Shown here in pieces: positions 1 to 9,655 of a stretch of DNA of 64,000 bases. The stretch lies in contig NZ_CP023667.1 in assembly GCF_002443155.1 (NCBI RefSeq), positions 3,162,001 through 3,226,000 of the forward strand, read 5' to 3'. This stretch comes from Alcaligenes faecalis. Its GTDB lineage: Bacteria; Pseudomonadota; Gammaproteobacteria; Burkholderiales; Burkholderiaceae_B. Below the pieces are notes generated by a model. It searched no databases, was not told the DNA's origin, and was given only the letters and a program-made list of their open reading frames with translations. Numbering within the stretch: position 1 is the first letter of the stretch; each line of letters opens with the position of its first letter. The translations under genes were made by a program, and so were the position numbers.

Positions 1-1158
1 CTCTTTCAACGCGTCCAGAACCGTCTGGCGGTAAGCTGCCAATTGTTCGTCATAGCTGGCTTCAGCCTGCTCGACTTGCGCGCGACGCGCTCCAAAATCC
101 AGCAAGGTCAGGGCAAAGGCCGGCCCCAAGGACCAGACTCGCGCCGGAGCCGTCAGCCATTCGCTTAAATCACTGCTACTGAAACCCCCGCTGGCTTTCA
201 AACTCAAACTGGGAAACCAGGCCGCCTTGGCCACACCGATCTGGGCATTGGCCTGCGCCATGCGACGCTCGGCACGAGCCACATCGGGGCGCCGCTCCAG
301 CAAGCTGGATGGCAGGCCCACCGGAATATCCGGAGCAACAGGCCACGGAGCATGGGGCACGACTTCAAACTGGGACGGTGCACGGCCGACCAGCACAGCC
401 ATGGCATGCTGATACGTCGCTTTCTCGCGGTTCAAGGCCAAACGCTGGGTACGTGCACCTTCAAGCTGGCTCAAGGCTGCCGCCACATCCCCCGGCGCCG
501 AAAAGCCGGCGTCCAGGCGGTTCTGATTGATTTGCAAAGAGCGCTCGTACGCGGCCACCGTTTCATCCAGCACTCGTTCGCTGGATTCCACACTGCGGTA
601 CTGCAAATAGGCCTGCGCCAATTGAGACTGCAGGCTCAAGCGCGTGGCGGCCATGTCCGCTGCACTGGCTTGCAGGCCCGCATCACCGGCCTCTACCTGA
701 CGGCGAATCCGCCCCCACAAGTCCACTTCCCAATTCACCGTGATGCTGGCGTCGTAAGCACTGCTGCTTTGGCTAGTATCACCCGACCCACTGCCCCGTC
801 GCGTCGTGCCGACCGAGCTGCCCACTTGCGGGAACTGGGTCGAGCGCGTATTGGACAAGGTGGCTTGCGCCTGACGGACGCGCGCCTGTGCTTGCTGCAA
901 GGTGAAGTTCTGCTCGTTCAGGCTTTGCATCAAGGCATTGAGTACGCCGTCGTTAAAGCTTTCCCACCAAGGGCCGCGATCCTTCAAATCAGCCGGTTCA
1001 GCCTGCTTCCAGGCTGTGGAACGTACCTCTTCGCGAAAGTGCTCGCCCACTGGTGCTTCAGGCCGCTGATAATCGGGGCCAACAGCACATGCGGCCAGGA
1101 GCAGCACCATCCCAGCCAGTGCGAAGCGCGGAAAAATCATGGCGTTAGAAGTAGGCAT
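1..1158 (-). CDS. Outer-membrane efflux lipoprotein, NodT/OprM family (3' end cut by window edge)
   Basis: This is the TolC-like outer-membrane channel partner of the adjacent RND pump, 386 codons visible. The frame begins ATG at 1158; an in-frame ATG at 1140 gives a tighter signal peptide. A lipoprotein signal ends in the lipobox LLAAC, followed by AVGPDYQRP, the usual N-terminus of NodT-family channels. Helical heptad-rich segments such as NFTLQQAQARVRQAQATLSN and the VNWEVDLWGRIRRQVE strand/helix boundary are typical of the family. It starts 6 bases after the mdtC stop, so it is the last visible gene of the mdtABC operon. Neither candidate start has a strong ribosome binding site, which suggests translational coupling. 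The C-terminal end lies outside the window. Confidence 0.93.
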   Translation of the reverse strand, partial: MPTSNAMIFPRFALAGMVLLLAACAVGPDYQRPEAPVGEHFREEVRSTAWKQAEPADLKDRGPWWESFNDGVLNALMQSLNEQNFTLQQAQARVRQAQATLSNTRSTQFPQVGSSVGTTRRGSGSGDTSQSSSAYDASITVNWEVDLWGRIRRQVEAGDAGLQASAADMAATRLSLQSQLAQAYLQYRSVESSERVLDETVAAYERSLQINQNRLDAGFSAPGDVAAALSQLEGARTQRLALNREKATYQHAMAVLVGRAPSQFEVVPHAPWPVAPDIPVGLPSSLLERRPDVARAERRMAQANAQIGVAKAAWFPSLSLKASGGFSSSDLSEWLTAPARVWSLGPAFALTLLDFGARRAQVEQAEASYDEQLAAYRQTVLDALKE

Positions 1159-1164
1159 ATCAGC

Positions 1165-4100
1165 TTATATATTCAAAGTTGTCTGGTTCTTGCGGCGCAT
1201 GAAGCGATGGCGCCAACGATCCAGATAAAGATAAACCACCGGCGTGGTGTACAAGGTCAGGATTTGACTGAGCACCAAACCTCCCACAATGGTGACGCCC
1301 AGAGGCTGGCGCATTTCCACACCTGGGCCGGACGCCAAAATCAAGGGAATAGCACCAAAGATGGCAGACAAGGTCGTCATCATGATGGGACGAAAACGCA
1401 CCAGGCAGGCTTCATAAATGGCTTCACGCGAACCCATGCCGCGCTCACGCTCCATTTGCAAGGCGTAGTCCACCATCATGATGGCGTTTTTCTTGACGAT
1501 ACCGATCAGCAAGAACACCCCGATCATGGCAATCAGGTTGAATTCGCCACTGGTCATCATCAGGGCCAGCAAGGCTCCGATCCCGGCAGAAGGCAAGGTG
1601 GACAGAATGGTAAGCGGGTGCATGTAGCTCTCGTACAGCATCCCCAGCACGATGTACAAAGCAACCAGAGCAGCCAGGAACATCATGGGCTGCTTGGCCA
1701 GGGCATCGAGCATCTGCGCCGTATTGCCTTCAAAGCCCGCCTGAATCTCGCGTGTAGGCAGCTGAATGCGGGCCATGGCCTGTTCAATGGCCGCCGTTGC
1801 CTGACTGAGGGTGACGCCTTCGGCCAATCCGAACGACACAGACTCGGCCACCAGCAGACCCATATGGTTAATGCTGCGCGGCGCGGTGCCCGTGCTAAAG
1901 CGAGTAAAGGCTGACAGGGGGACGCGGGTGCCGTCCTTGGCCACCACCTCGATTTCCTTCAGGGACTCCAGATCCTGGGCAAACCGGGGCTCCACTTCCA
2001 TGACCACGTAATACTGGTTCAAACGACCAAAAATAGTGGAAACCTGGCGCTGGGAGAAGGAGTTGTTCAAGGTACCAGCCACCATGGACATATCAATACC
2101 CAGGCGCGTTGCCATATCACGGTCAATTTCCAGTTGAACCAGACCGGCCTTGTCGTCGGTGCCGGTATCCACGTCCACCAGCTCAGGCAGCTCGGACATG
2201 GCCTGCTGGACCTTGGGCAACCAGGTTTTCAGCAACTCCAGATCGCTGCCCAGCAAGGAGTAGTCATAGGAGCCACTGCGCCCGCCGCCCCCGCTGCCAA
2301 CTGGAATATCTTGCTGCGGCACCATAAACATGCGTGCTCCCGGCGTGGTGGATAAAGGATCACGCAAGCGATTCACAATATCCGTCGTACTGGCTTTACG
2401 CTCATCCATGGGCTTGAGCTCAACCAGAATGAAGGACGAAGTGCTGCCACTGCGACCACCGGCGAATACAGCCACCGAACGGATATCCGGGTCCTGATTC
2501 AAAATGGAACGGAAATACTCCAGCTTGGGCACCATGGACTGGAACGACGTGCCCCTGTCGACCCGGAAGAAACCCATCAACTGACCGGTATCCTGCTGCG
2601 GAAACAAGCCCTTGGGTACCACGGTGTAGAGATACACATTCAGGCCAATAGTGGCAAACAAGGAGAACAGCATCAAACGATGATGCTTGAGCGCCCAATC
2701 CAGAGAGCGACGGTAACCATGCCAACTGACACTGCCTATCCAGCCCAGAAAGCGGCTGACCGGATTAGTGGATTCATGCTCTTGCGGCCCGGGGCGCAGC
2801 AAACGGGCAGTCATCATGGGGGTCAGCATCAAGGAGATGACCAAGGACACCAACACAGCGGTACACAGGGTGACGGCAAACTCCATGAACAGGCGTCCGG
2901 CCAGCCCCCCGATCAGCCACAAGGGAATGAACACGGCTACCAGCGACAAGCTCATGGCGGTTACCGTAAAGCCCACCTCACGCGTCCCGCGCAAGGCCGC
3001 CCGCATGGGAGACAAGCCTTTTTCCAGGTAACGCATAATGCTTTCCAGCACCACAATCGCGTCATCCACCACAAAGCCCGTGGCCACAATCAGGGCCATC
3101 AAGGAAATGGTGTTCAACGTGAAGCCGAACAAATGCATGAAGGCAAAGGTGCTGATCAAGGATGCCGGCACGGCAATGGCCGGAATCAGGGCAGCGCGCC
3201 AGTTTCGCAGGAACAGCAAGACCACCAGCACCACCAGAGCCACCGCAATGATCAAGGTCAGCTGTGCCTCTTCCAGCGTGGCACGGATACTGGGGGTGCG
3301 ATCCTGCGCCACCGTCAATTGCGCCTGGCTGGGCAGCATTTCCTCGATCCCGGGCAAACGCTCACGAATGGTATTCACGGTCTCGATAATATTGGCACCC
3401 GCCTGACGGCGCACAATCAATAGAACCGCTTCCTGGTTATTCCAGTACCCCAGACTGTGAATGTTCTCGACAGAGTCCTCGACCTTGGCCACATCGCCCA
3501 AACGGATAACCTGCCCGTCCTGATTCTTCAGCACCAAGGGTTCAAAGAAGCGTGCCTGGTTATATTGCTTGCCCGAATTGATCTGCCATTGACCCTGCTC
3601 GCCTTCCAGATAGCCGTTGGGACGCAAGCTGTTGGCGTTATTGATCACTGAACGCACATCATCCAGCGCGATACCGGCCGAGGCCAGAGCCTTGGGGTTC
3701 AGTCCCACCCGGACGGCAGGCAAAGAACCGCCACCCACATCAACCGAGCCCACACCCGGAATCTGGGCCAGCTTCTGCTGCACAATACCGCTGGCCATAT
3801 CAAACAGCTGTGCCTTGTTCGCGGTTTGCGAAGTCAACGCCAGCACCATGATAGGCATGGAGGAAGGGTTGACCTTCTCGTAGGTAGGCACACTGGACAT
3901 GCCCGAAGGCAACATGGGCCGAGCCTGATTGATAGCGGCCTGCACATCGCGCGCGGCCCCTTCAATATCCCGATCCAGCTCAAACACCAACATGATCTGG
4001 GTGGAGCCTTCGCTGCTGCGAGAGCTCATCTCAGAGACACCGGCAATGGAACCTAAAGCCTGTTCCAGCGGGGTCGCCACGCTGGAAGCCATGGTTTCAG

Positions 4101-4269
4101 GGCTGGCACCGGGCAAATTGGCCGAGATCGCAATCACCGGAAAATCCATTTCCGGCAAAGACGCCACAGGCAGGAGCCGCAAGGCCAGTGCGCCCACCAG
4201 GACCATCGCCAGTGCCAGCAGGCTGGAGCCCACTGGCCGGAAGATAAACAGCCCTAACAAGCGCTTCAT
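1165..4269 (-). CDS. mdtC: RND multidrug efflux permease, MdtC-type
   Basis: This is an inner-membrane proton-driven HAE1 transporter of 1034 residues, the normal family length. It starts with KRLLGLFIFRPVGSSLLALA, an N-terminal transmembrane helix, and carries the proton-relay motif TGFVVDDAIVVLESI in TM4. A second GIVKKNAIMMVDYAL block marks the internal repeat. Its ATG overlaps the mdtB stop as ATGA, so the two permeases are translationally coupled. In Escherichia coli MdtB and MdtC form a B2C heterotrimer with the adaptor MdtA, and the same three-gene order here argues for the same assembly. Substrates cannot be read from sequence. The E. coli locus exports bile salts, novobiocin and some metals or flavonoids. 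Confidence 0.93.
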   Translation of the reverse strand: MKRLLGLFIFRPVGSSLLALAMVLVGALALRLLPVASLPEMDFPVIAISANLPGASPETMASSVATPLEQALGSIAGVSEMSSRSSEGSTQIMLVFELDRDIEGAARDVQAAINQARPMLPSGMSSVPTYEKVNPSSMPIMVLALTSQTANKAQLFDMASGIVQQKLAQIPGVGSVDVGGGSLPAVRVGLNPKALASAGIALDDVRSVINNANSLRPNGYLEGEQGQWQINSGKQYNQARFFEPLVLKNQDGQVIRLGDVAKVEDSVENIHSLGYWNNQEAVLLIVRRQAGANIIETVNTIRERLPGIEEMLPSQAQLTVAQDRTPSIRATLEEAQLTLIIAVALVVLVVLLFLRNWRAALIPAIAVPASLISTFAFMHLFGFTLNTISLMALIVATGFVVDDAIVVLESIMRYLEKGLSPMRAALRGTREVGFTVTAMSLSLVAVFIPLWLIGGLAGRLFMEFAVTLCTAVLVSLVISLMLTPMMTARLLRPGPQEHESTNPVSRFLGWIGSVSWHGYRRSLDWALKHHRLMLFSLFATIGLNVYLYTVVPKGLFPQQDTGQLMGFFRVDRGTSFQSMVPKLEYFRSILNQDPDIRSVAVFAGGRSGSTSSFILVELKPMDERKASTTDIVNRLRDPLSTTPGARMFMVPQQDIPVGSGGGGRSGSYDYSLLGSDLELLKTWLPKVQQAMSELPELVDVDTGTDDKAGLVQLEIDRDMATRLGIDMSMVAGTLNNSFSQRQVSTIFGRLNQYYVVMEVEPRFAQDLESLKEIEVVAKDGTRVPLSAFTRFSTGTAPRSINHMGLLVAESVSFGLAEGVTLSQATAAIEQAMARIQLPTREIQAGFEGNTAQMLDALAKQPMMFLAALVALYIVLGMLYESYMHPLTILSTLPSAGIGALLALMMTSGEFNLIAMIGVFLLIGIVKKNAIMMVDYALQMERERGMGSREAIYEACLVRFRPIMMTTLSAIFGAIPLILASGPGVEMRQPLGVTIVGGLVLSQILTLYTTPVVYLYLDRWRHRFMRRKNQTTLNI

Positions 4270-7200
4270 GTCGACTCGCGTACCGACTTGGCACCACGAC
4301 GGGTAAAGCGGTCAAAAAACAGATAGATCACGGGAGTCGTGAACAAGGTCAGTACCTGACTGGCCAGCAGCCCGCCAACCATGACCAGACCCAAAGGTTG
4401 ACGCAGCTCTGCTCCCGAACCCGTCGCCAGCATCAGTGGAATCGCACTGAACAAAGCCGCCAGGGTCGTCATCAGGATAGGACGGAAGCGCAGCAAGGCA
4501 GCCTGATGAATGGCTTCCTGGGGGCTTACGCCCTGCTCGCGCTGCGCCTCCAGCGCAAAGTCGATCATCATGATGGCGTTCTTTTTCACGATACCAATCA
4601 GCAGGATGATCCCGATTACCCCCACCATATCCAGGTCCCGTCCGGCCAATAGCAGGGCCAGCAGCGCCCCAATGGCGGCAGAGGGCAAGGTCGACAGAAT
4701 GGTCACAGGGTGGATGTAGCTCTCGTACAAAACACCCAGCACGATGTACATGGTCAGCACGGCGGCCAACATCAACCACAGTGTGCTGGACAAAGAAGCA
4801 TGGAAGGCCTTGGCCGCGCCCAAATAGCGGGTATCGACCGAGGACGGCATGCCGATCTGATCAGGCACCGTTTCAATGGCTTCGATCGCGTCGGACAAGG
4901 AATAGCCCTCAGCCAGGTCAAAGGACACATTCACGGACGGGAACTGCCCCAAACGCTCCACCGATAGCGTGGTTGGCACCAGCTGAATACGCGCCAGGGA
5001 CGTAATTGGCACGGGTGTGCCTGCTGCCGTCATCACATGAATATTTTCTAGATCCTGCGGACCTTGACGGTATTGATCCTTGACCTCCAGCACGACGCGG
5101 TATTGGGCAGACTGCGTGTAGATTGTGGAGATCAAGCGCTGTCCGAAGGCGTCGTACAGTGCATCATCAATATTGGCTTTGGTCACGCCCACACGAGCCG
5201 CCGCATCCCGGTCTATATCCAGCAGCACTTGCAAGCCATCGTTTTGCAGGCTCATGGACGCATCTTTAATCTGCGGCAAGGCATTGACGGCATCCAGCCA
5301 GCGCGGCATCCAGGTGGTCAGCACCTCGGTTTCCGGATCCGACAAGGCCATCTGGTACACATTGCGGCTGATCTGATCGTCGACCGTCAGCTCCTGGATG
5401 GACTGCTGGTACACCGACAGGCCGGGGATGTCTTTCAGACGTTCATCCAGCCTGCTCATGATTTCATTTGCACCAGCCCTGCCCGAGCCGATGGGCTTCA
5501 AGGCAATTTGCAGGCGGCCATTATTCAGCGTGGCATTGGTACCATCTACCCCGATAAAGGAGGTGACGGCCTCCACATCCGGGTCTTCCAGCACAATCGC
5601 CACGGCTTGCTGCTGCAAATTACCCATTGCGCGGAACGACGCGGTTTGTGGCCCTTGGGTAATCGCCTGAATCAGGCCGGTATCTTGCTGGGGAAAGAAG
5701 CCTTTGGGGACAATCACGTACAGCAGGCCCGTCAGGATCACGGTGCCTACGGCAACCCAAAGGGTCAAGGTCTGATGACGCAGGACCACAATCAGACCAC
5801 GATCGTAGGCCGCAATGATGCGATCCATCTGATTGCCCAACCAAGTGGTGAAGCGGCCATACTGGCGCTCGTCCTCGGGCTTGAGCATGCGCGCGCACAT
5901 CATGGGCGTGAGCGTGAGCGAAATGAACAGAGAAAGCAGGATTGCCACGGCCAGGGTAATGGCAAACTCACGGAACAGACGTCCAATGACATCGCTCATG
6001 AACAGCAGCGGAATCAGCACGGCGATCAGGGAGATCGTCAGGGACAGCAGCGTGAAGCCAATCTGCGCCGCCCCCTTCAAGGCCGCCTGCAAGGCGGTTT
6101 CGCCCTTTTCGATATAGCGGGCAATGTTCTCGATCATCACGATCGCATCATCAACCACAAAGCCGGTGGCGACCGTCAGGGCCATCAGGGTCAGGTTATT
6201 GATACTGAAGCCCCACATCAGCATGATGGCAAAGGTGGCGATCAGGGAAATGGGCACAACAACACTGGGAATCAGCGTAGCTGTCCAGGTGCGCAGGAAC
6301 ACAAACGTCACCAGCACCACCAGCACAATGGCCAGCATCATTTCCTTTTGCACATGGTCAACCGAATCCCGAATGGTCTGGGTACGGTCCGTGGCCACTT
6401 CCACATCCACGCCTACCGGCAAGGAACGGCGTATTTCCGGCAGCAAACTTTGAATCTGGTCCACCACATCAATAACGTTGGCCCCAGGCTGGCGCTGAAT
6501 ATTCAGCAAGATCGCGGGCACGGTGCCCATCCAGGCGGCCTGACGCACATCCTGTGCATCCCGTACCACCTTGGCCAGTTCGCCCAGACGCACGGCGGCA
6601 CCGTCCTTATAGCTGACGATCAGGTTTTCGTAATCCTGTACTGTTTTGAGCTGCTCGTTGGCGCTGATACTGGTGGAGCGCTGTGGCCCGTCCAGATTCC
6701 CTTTAGGCTGGTTTACGTTCGCCGCGACCACGGCCTGGCGCAGATGGCTCAAGGTTAGATTGCGTACCGCCAGAGCATTGGGGTCGGCCTGAATACGCAT
6801 GGCCGGCTCCTGGCCACCCGCAATACTGACCAGGCCCACACCCGTCACCTGCGAGAGCTTTTGTGCCACCCGCACATCAATCAGGTCACGTACCTCGTGC
6901 AAGGGCATATTGGGGGAGGTCACCGCCAGGGAGATCACCGGGGTATCGGCCGGATTGACCTTGTTGTAGATAGGTGGAGCGGGCAAATCATTGGGCAGCA
7001 TATTGGAGGCGGCATTGATCGCCGCCTGCACCTCTTGCTCGGCCACATCCAAAGGCAAGCCCAGATCAAACTGCAAGGTAATGCGCGATGCCCCGCCCGA
7101 GCTGGACGAGATCATCTGCGACAGGCCGGACATGCTGCCAAAGCGCCGCTCCAGCGGTGAAGTAATCAAGGCCGCGACCACATCCGGGCTGGCACCCGGA

Positions 7201-7352
7201 TAGAGCGTAACCACCTGAATCGTGGGGTAATCCACCTGCGGCAAAGCAGCCACAGGCAGCATGCGATAGGCCAGCAAGCCAGACACCAGCAAGGCCACCA
7301 TCGCCAAGGTGGTAGCCACCGGGCGCAGGATAAAGATACGCGACATGCTCAC
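4266..7352 (-). CDS. mdtB: RND multidrug efflux permease, MdtB-type
   Basis: This is the second HAE1 permease of the pump, 1028 residues. N-terminal ILRPVATTLAMVALLVSG and VDYPTIQVVTLYPGASPDVV match MdtB. The TM4 motif TGFVVDDAIVMIENI carries the paired aspartates needed for proton transfer, and GIVKKNAIMMIDFALEAQRE is the second repeat. The open frame begins with GTG at 7352; an in-frame ATG two codons later (7346) is an equally possible start, and neither has a strong Shine-Dalgarno sequence. The gene follows mdtA after 3 bases and overlaps mdtC by 4. The two tandem non-identical permeases fit the heterotrimeric MdtBC arrangement rather than a duplicated AcrB. Confidence 0.93.
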   Translation of the reverse strand: MSMSRIFILRPVATTLAMVALLVSGLLAYRMLPVAALPQVDYPTIQVVTLYPGASPDVVAALITSPLERRFGSMSGLSQMISSSSGGASRITLQFDLGLPLDVAEQEVQAAINAASNMLPNDLPAPPIYNKVNPADTPVISLAVTSPNMPLHEVRDLIDVRVAQKLSQVTGVGLVSIAGGQEPAMRIQADPNALAVRNLTLSHLRQAVVAANVNQPKGNLDGPQRSTSISANEQLKTVQDYENLIVSYKDGAAVRLGELAKVVRDAQDVRQAAWMGTVPAILLNIQRQPGANVIDVVDQIQSLLPEIRRSLPVGVDVEVATDRTQTIRDSVDHVQKEMMLAIVLVVLVTFVFLRTWTATLIPSVVVPISLIATFAIMLMWGFSINNLTLMALTVATGFVVDDAIVMIENIARYIEKGETALQAALKGAAQIGFTLLSLTISLIAVLIPLLFMSDVIGRLFREFAITLAVAILLSLFISLTLTPMMCARMLKPEDERQYGRFTTWLGNQMDRIIAAYDRGLIVVLRHQTLTLWVAVGTVILTGLLYVIVPKGFFPQQDTGLIQAITQGPQTASFRAMGNLQQQAVAIVLEDPDVEAVTSFIGVDGTNATLNNGRLQIALKPIGSGRAGANEIMSRLDERLKDIPGLSVYQQSIQELTVDDQISRNVYQMALSDPETEVLTTWMPRWLDAVNALPQIKDASMSLQNDGLQVLLDIDRDAAARVGVTKANIDDALYDAFGQRLISTIYTQSAQYRVVLEVKDQYRQGPQDLENIHVMTAAGTPVPITSLARIQLVPTTLSVERLGQFPSVNVSFDLAEGYSLSDAIEAIETVPDQIGMPSSVDTRYLGAAKAFHASLSSTLWLMLAAVLTMYIVLGVLYESYIHPVTILSTLPSAAIGALLALLLAGRDLDMVGVIGIILLIGIVKKNAIMMIDFALEAQREQGVSPQEAIHQAALLRFRPILMTTLAALFSAIPLMLATGSGAELRQPLGLVMVGGLLASQVLTLFTTPVIYLFFDRFTRRGAKSVREST

Positions 7353-7355
7353 GGC

Positions 7356-8627
7356 TTACTCGCTTGCAGGACGTGGACGGCGACCCTCACCCGGACGTTT
7401 GCCCTGCTCCGGCTTGGCGGCTGCATCGGCTGGAGCAGGCTTTTCCTTGGCCTGGCCATCTTGTTGCATCACCTCGACCTCCGAGCCTTCACGCAAACGG
7501 TCAGTGCCTTCAACCACTACACGATCGCCCTCTTTCAGGCCGGTTTTGATCAGTGTCGATTCCAGGGTAGCGGTGCCCAGTTCCACCACTTGAATATGGA
7601 CCTTGTCCTCCTCATCCAGAGTGTAGACATACGTGCCTACCGAACCCCGCTGTACGGCATGCGAAGGAATCAGCAGCCCCTGTTCCTGTCCCAGGAATAC
7701 GCGGGAATTCACAAACTGATTGGCAAACAGGGTCTCATCGGCATTATCAAACTCGGCCTTTACTTTCAGCGTGCCGGTATTGATGTCGATCTGGTTATCC
7801 AGGGCCTGCAGACGGCCTTTGTCCGACAAGAGCTGGCCTTTGCTGTCGATCAGGGAGACGCGCAAAGGCGACTCGCTTTGCTTCATGGCCTCCAGCAGGC
7901 TGCTCAACTGGTTCTGCGGCAAGGAGAACTCCACGCCGATGGGATCCGTCTGGGTAATCACGACAATCCCATCGGTACTACCGGCAGACACCAGATTGCC
8001 CTGGTCCAGCTTGCGCAAACCCAGACGACCATCCAAAGGCGCTGTGATACGAGTGCGATCCAGCTGGACCTGAGCACGAGCGACTTCTGCCTGATTGGAC
8101 TTGATCTGTGCCTGCAGCTGCTGAACCGCCGTTTCCTTGGTTTCCAAGGCCTGGCGAGCAATCGAATTTTGTTGGAACAGGATGCGGTGACGGGCCAGCT
8201 CCTGCTGCGCTCCTTTCAATTGGGCCTGATTCTGCGCCAATTGCCCACGGGCCTGATCCAGCTGCACCTGATATGTACGGGGGTCGATTTCAGCCAGCAA
8301 GTCGCCCGCCTTCACACGCTGGCCATCCTTGAAGTGGATGCGCTCCAGCACGCCATCGACCTCACCGCGGACCGCAACGGTCTGCAAAGGCTTGACCGTG
8401 GCAATGGCATTGACCGTTTGATCGATCAAGCCCTGCTTGACCGTGGCAACCTGAACCGGGACTTTAGTAGCCCCCATCATGCCGCGAGGCCCGCGCAGGG
8501 GAGTGGGCGTACTTGAGGGGGAAGACAGGGCGTAATAAACGAGGCCTGCTGTTACCAGCAGTCCTACCGACACCCAGACATAGAAGGATCGGGACCGCCG
8601 TCCTCTGCCTGTGTTCAACTCCGACAT
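7356..8627 (-). CDS. mdtA: RND efflux periplasmic adaptor, MdtA-type
   Basis: This membrane-fusion protein links the MdtBC permease to the outer-membrane channel. It has 423 residues. A positively charged N-terminus (GRGRRSRSFYVWVSV) precedes a single membrane anchor. A lipoyl/barrel-sandwich half follows (VRGEVDGVLERIHFKDGQ), then an alpha-helical hairpin (about residues 110-190), the second lipoyl half (ITAPLDGRLGLRKLDQGN) and a beta-barrel domain. The C-terminus is a charged Ala/Pro/Glu/Lys-rich tail, as in MdtA of other proteobacteria. The ATG at 8627 has a good ribosome binding site (GGGGAG) and is the first gene of the operon. The upstream 220 bases contain a long inverted repeat that may be its operator. 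Confidence 0.93.
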   Translation of the reverse strand: MSELNTGRGRRSRSFYVWVSVGLLVTAGLVYYALSSPSSTPTPLRGPRGMMGATKVPVQVATVKQGLIDQTVNAIATVKPLQTVAVRGEVDGVLERIHFKDGQRVKAGDLLAEIDPRTYQVQLDQARGQLAQNQAQLKGAQQELARHRILFQQNSIARQALETKETAVQQLQAQIKSNQAEVARAQVQLDRTRITAPLDGRLGLRKLDQGNLVSAGSTDGIVVITQTDPIGVEFSLPQNQLSSLLEAMKQSESPLRVSLIDSKGQLLSDKGRLQALDNQIDINTGTLKVKAEFDNADETLFANQFVNSRVFLGQEQGLLIPSHAVQRGSVGTYVYTLDEEDKVHIQVVELGTATLESTLIKTGLKEGDRVVVEGTDRLREGSEVEVMQQDGQAKEKPAPADAAAKPEQGKRPGEGRRPRPASE

Positions 8628-8691
8628 GAATACTCCCCGGCTAAAACTTGATTGTCTCTATGCACGGTCTAAATAAGCGTTTAAGCACTAC

Positions 8692-8734
8692 CTATCGTGA
8701 CGGCGACACGCATTATGCCGCCAAAACACGATAG
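8692..8734. promoter_or_regulatory. Nested inverted repeat upstream of mdtA
   Basis: Perfect 8-base arms CTATCGTG (8692-8699) and CACGATAG (8727-8734) enclose a second pair, CGGC (8701-8704) and GCCG (8717-8720). It lies in the only gap between the zapD operon end and the mdtABC start, both on the minus strand. It could be an operator for mdtABC or a hairpin ending zapD transcripts. No T-run follows it, which favours an operator. Confidence 0.4.
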
Positions 8735-8849
8735 CAATTAGTCTGAAACGATCAAGAGATACAAGCGCTGACAAAACAGCATCCTTGCTAGACCACGCTG
8801 GCACAGCAAGTATAAAAGCGGCTGTCTGAACCTTATATGAACAGCGTAT

Positions 8850-9605
8850 TCAGCCGAAGTTGCAACGGGCCAGCCTAAAGGGGATATCTACAGTCACGGC
8901 CTGCGGTTTCAATTGATTATCCTGCTGCACGAAGCGTATCCAGATGACATAGCGGTTAGCACTCATTTCCGGATAGATGCACGCACCCGCGTCCACCCAC
9001 ACCCGCAGCAGCTGGAAGGTCTTGCCTGCCAGCATTTCTTGATAGGAACCGTCACGGGCCACCTGATCGGCCGAGTCGCCCGACTGGCGCAGCAAGCGCA
9101 AAATCAGGGCCAGCCCTTGATACAGCGGCAGGAAAGACTCCGACCAGCGGCGCAAATCCTGAACGCGATCCGTATCGGAACGCTGCTGCCAGGAGTAATA
9201 AGAAGGCATGTCCACCTGGGACGTACCGCCGGGCACGGCCACCCGGCCCCGCAAGCTGGCCAGCCATTCATTGTCGCGCAGGCCCTGCCCCACCCTACCC
9301 TGGGCCGACAGATCAGCGGCAGCACGCACAATTTGTTCAATCATCTTATCCAGCGCCTGCAGCTGAACACCGGGGTGTTCGCGCAGCGCAGCCAGCGCCA
9401 CGCGCTGACGCTCCAGGTCTTGAAGAACGGCAGAACGCAAATCGGTCCGATCCGCGATGTCCAGCAAATCAAACAAAGTCGCTACAGCGATCTGATGCGA
9501 GTACGCATCCTGGTTGGCCGAAAAATGAAACAGCCTATCGAACAAGTATTCGACTCTCAGTAAAGCCCGGACACGCTCATTGCAGGGGTATTCGTATAGA
9601 GTCAC
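8850..9605 (-). CDS. zapD: Cell division protein ZapD (FtsZ-associated)
   Basis: ZapD cross-links FtsZ filaments at the division ring in the cytoplasm. The 251-residue product begins TLYEYPCNERVRALLRVEY, followed by LFDRLFHF, the diagnostic N-terminal helices of the family (formerly YacF). The C-terminal beta domain includes FWIRFVQ-like and VDIPFRLARCNFG segments. The start is GTG at 9605, chosen because the family begins at this position. The coaE gene lies 50 bases upstream on the same strand, matching the coaE-zapD order common in Beta- and Gammaproteobacteria. The yacG gene that usually follows is absent here: no zinc-finger-like small frame lies between 8640 and 8849. Confidence 0.93.
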   Translation of the reverse strand: MTLYEYPCNERVRALLRVEYLFDRLFHFSANQDAYSHQIAVATLFDLLDIADRTDLRSAVLQDLERQRVALAALREHPGVQLQALDKMIEQIVRAAADLSAQGRVGQGLRDNEWLASLRGRVAVPGGTSQVDMPSYYSWQQRSDTDRVQDLRRWSESFLPLYQGLALILRLLRQSGDSADQVARDGSYQEMLAGKTFQLLRVWVDAGACIYPEMSANRYVIWIRFVQQDNQLKPQAVTVDIPFRLARCNFG

Positions 9606-9655
9606 GCGTTTAAAAACCTTTTTTTGTCGACTGGAGAGTCAGACACGTCGTGTTG

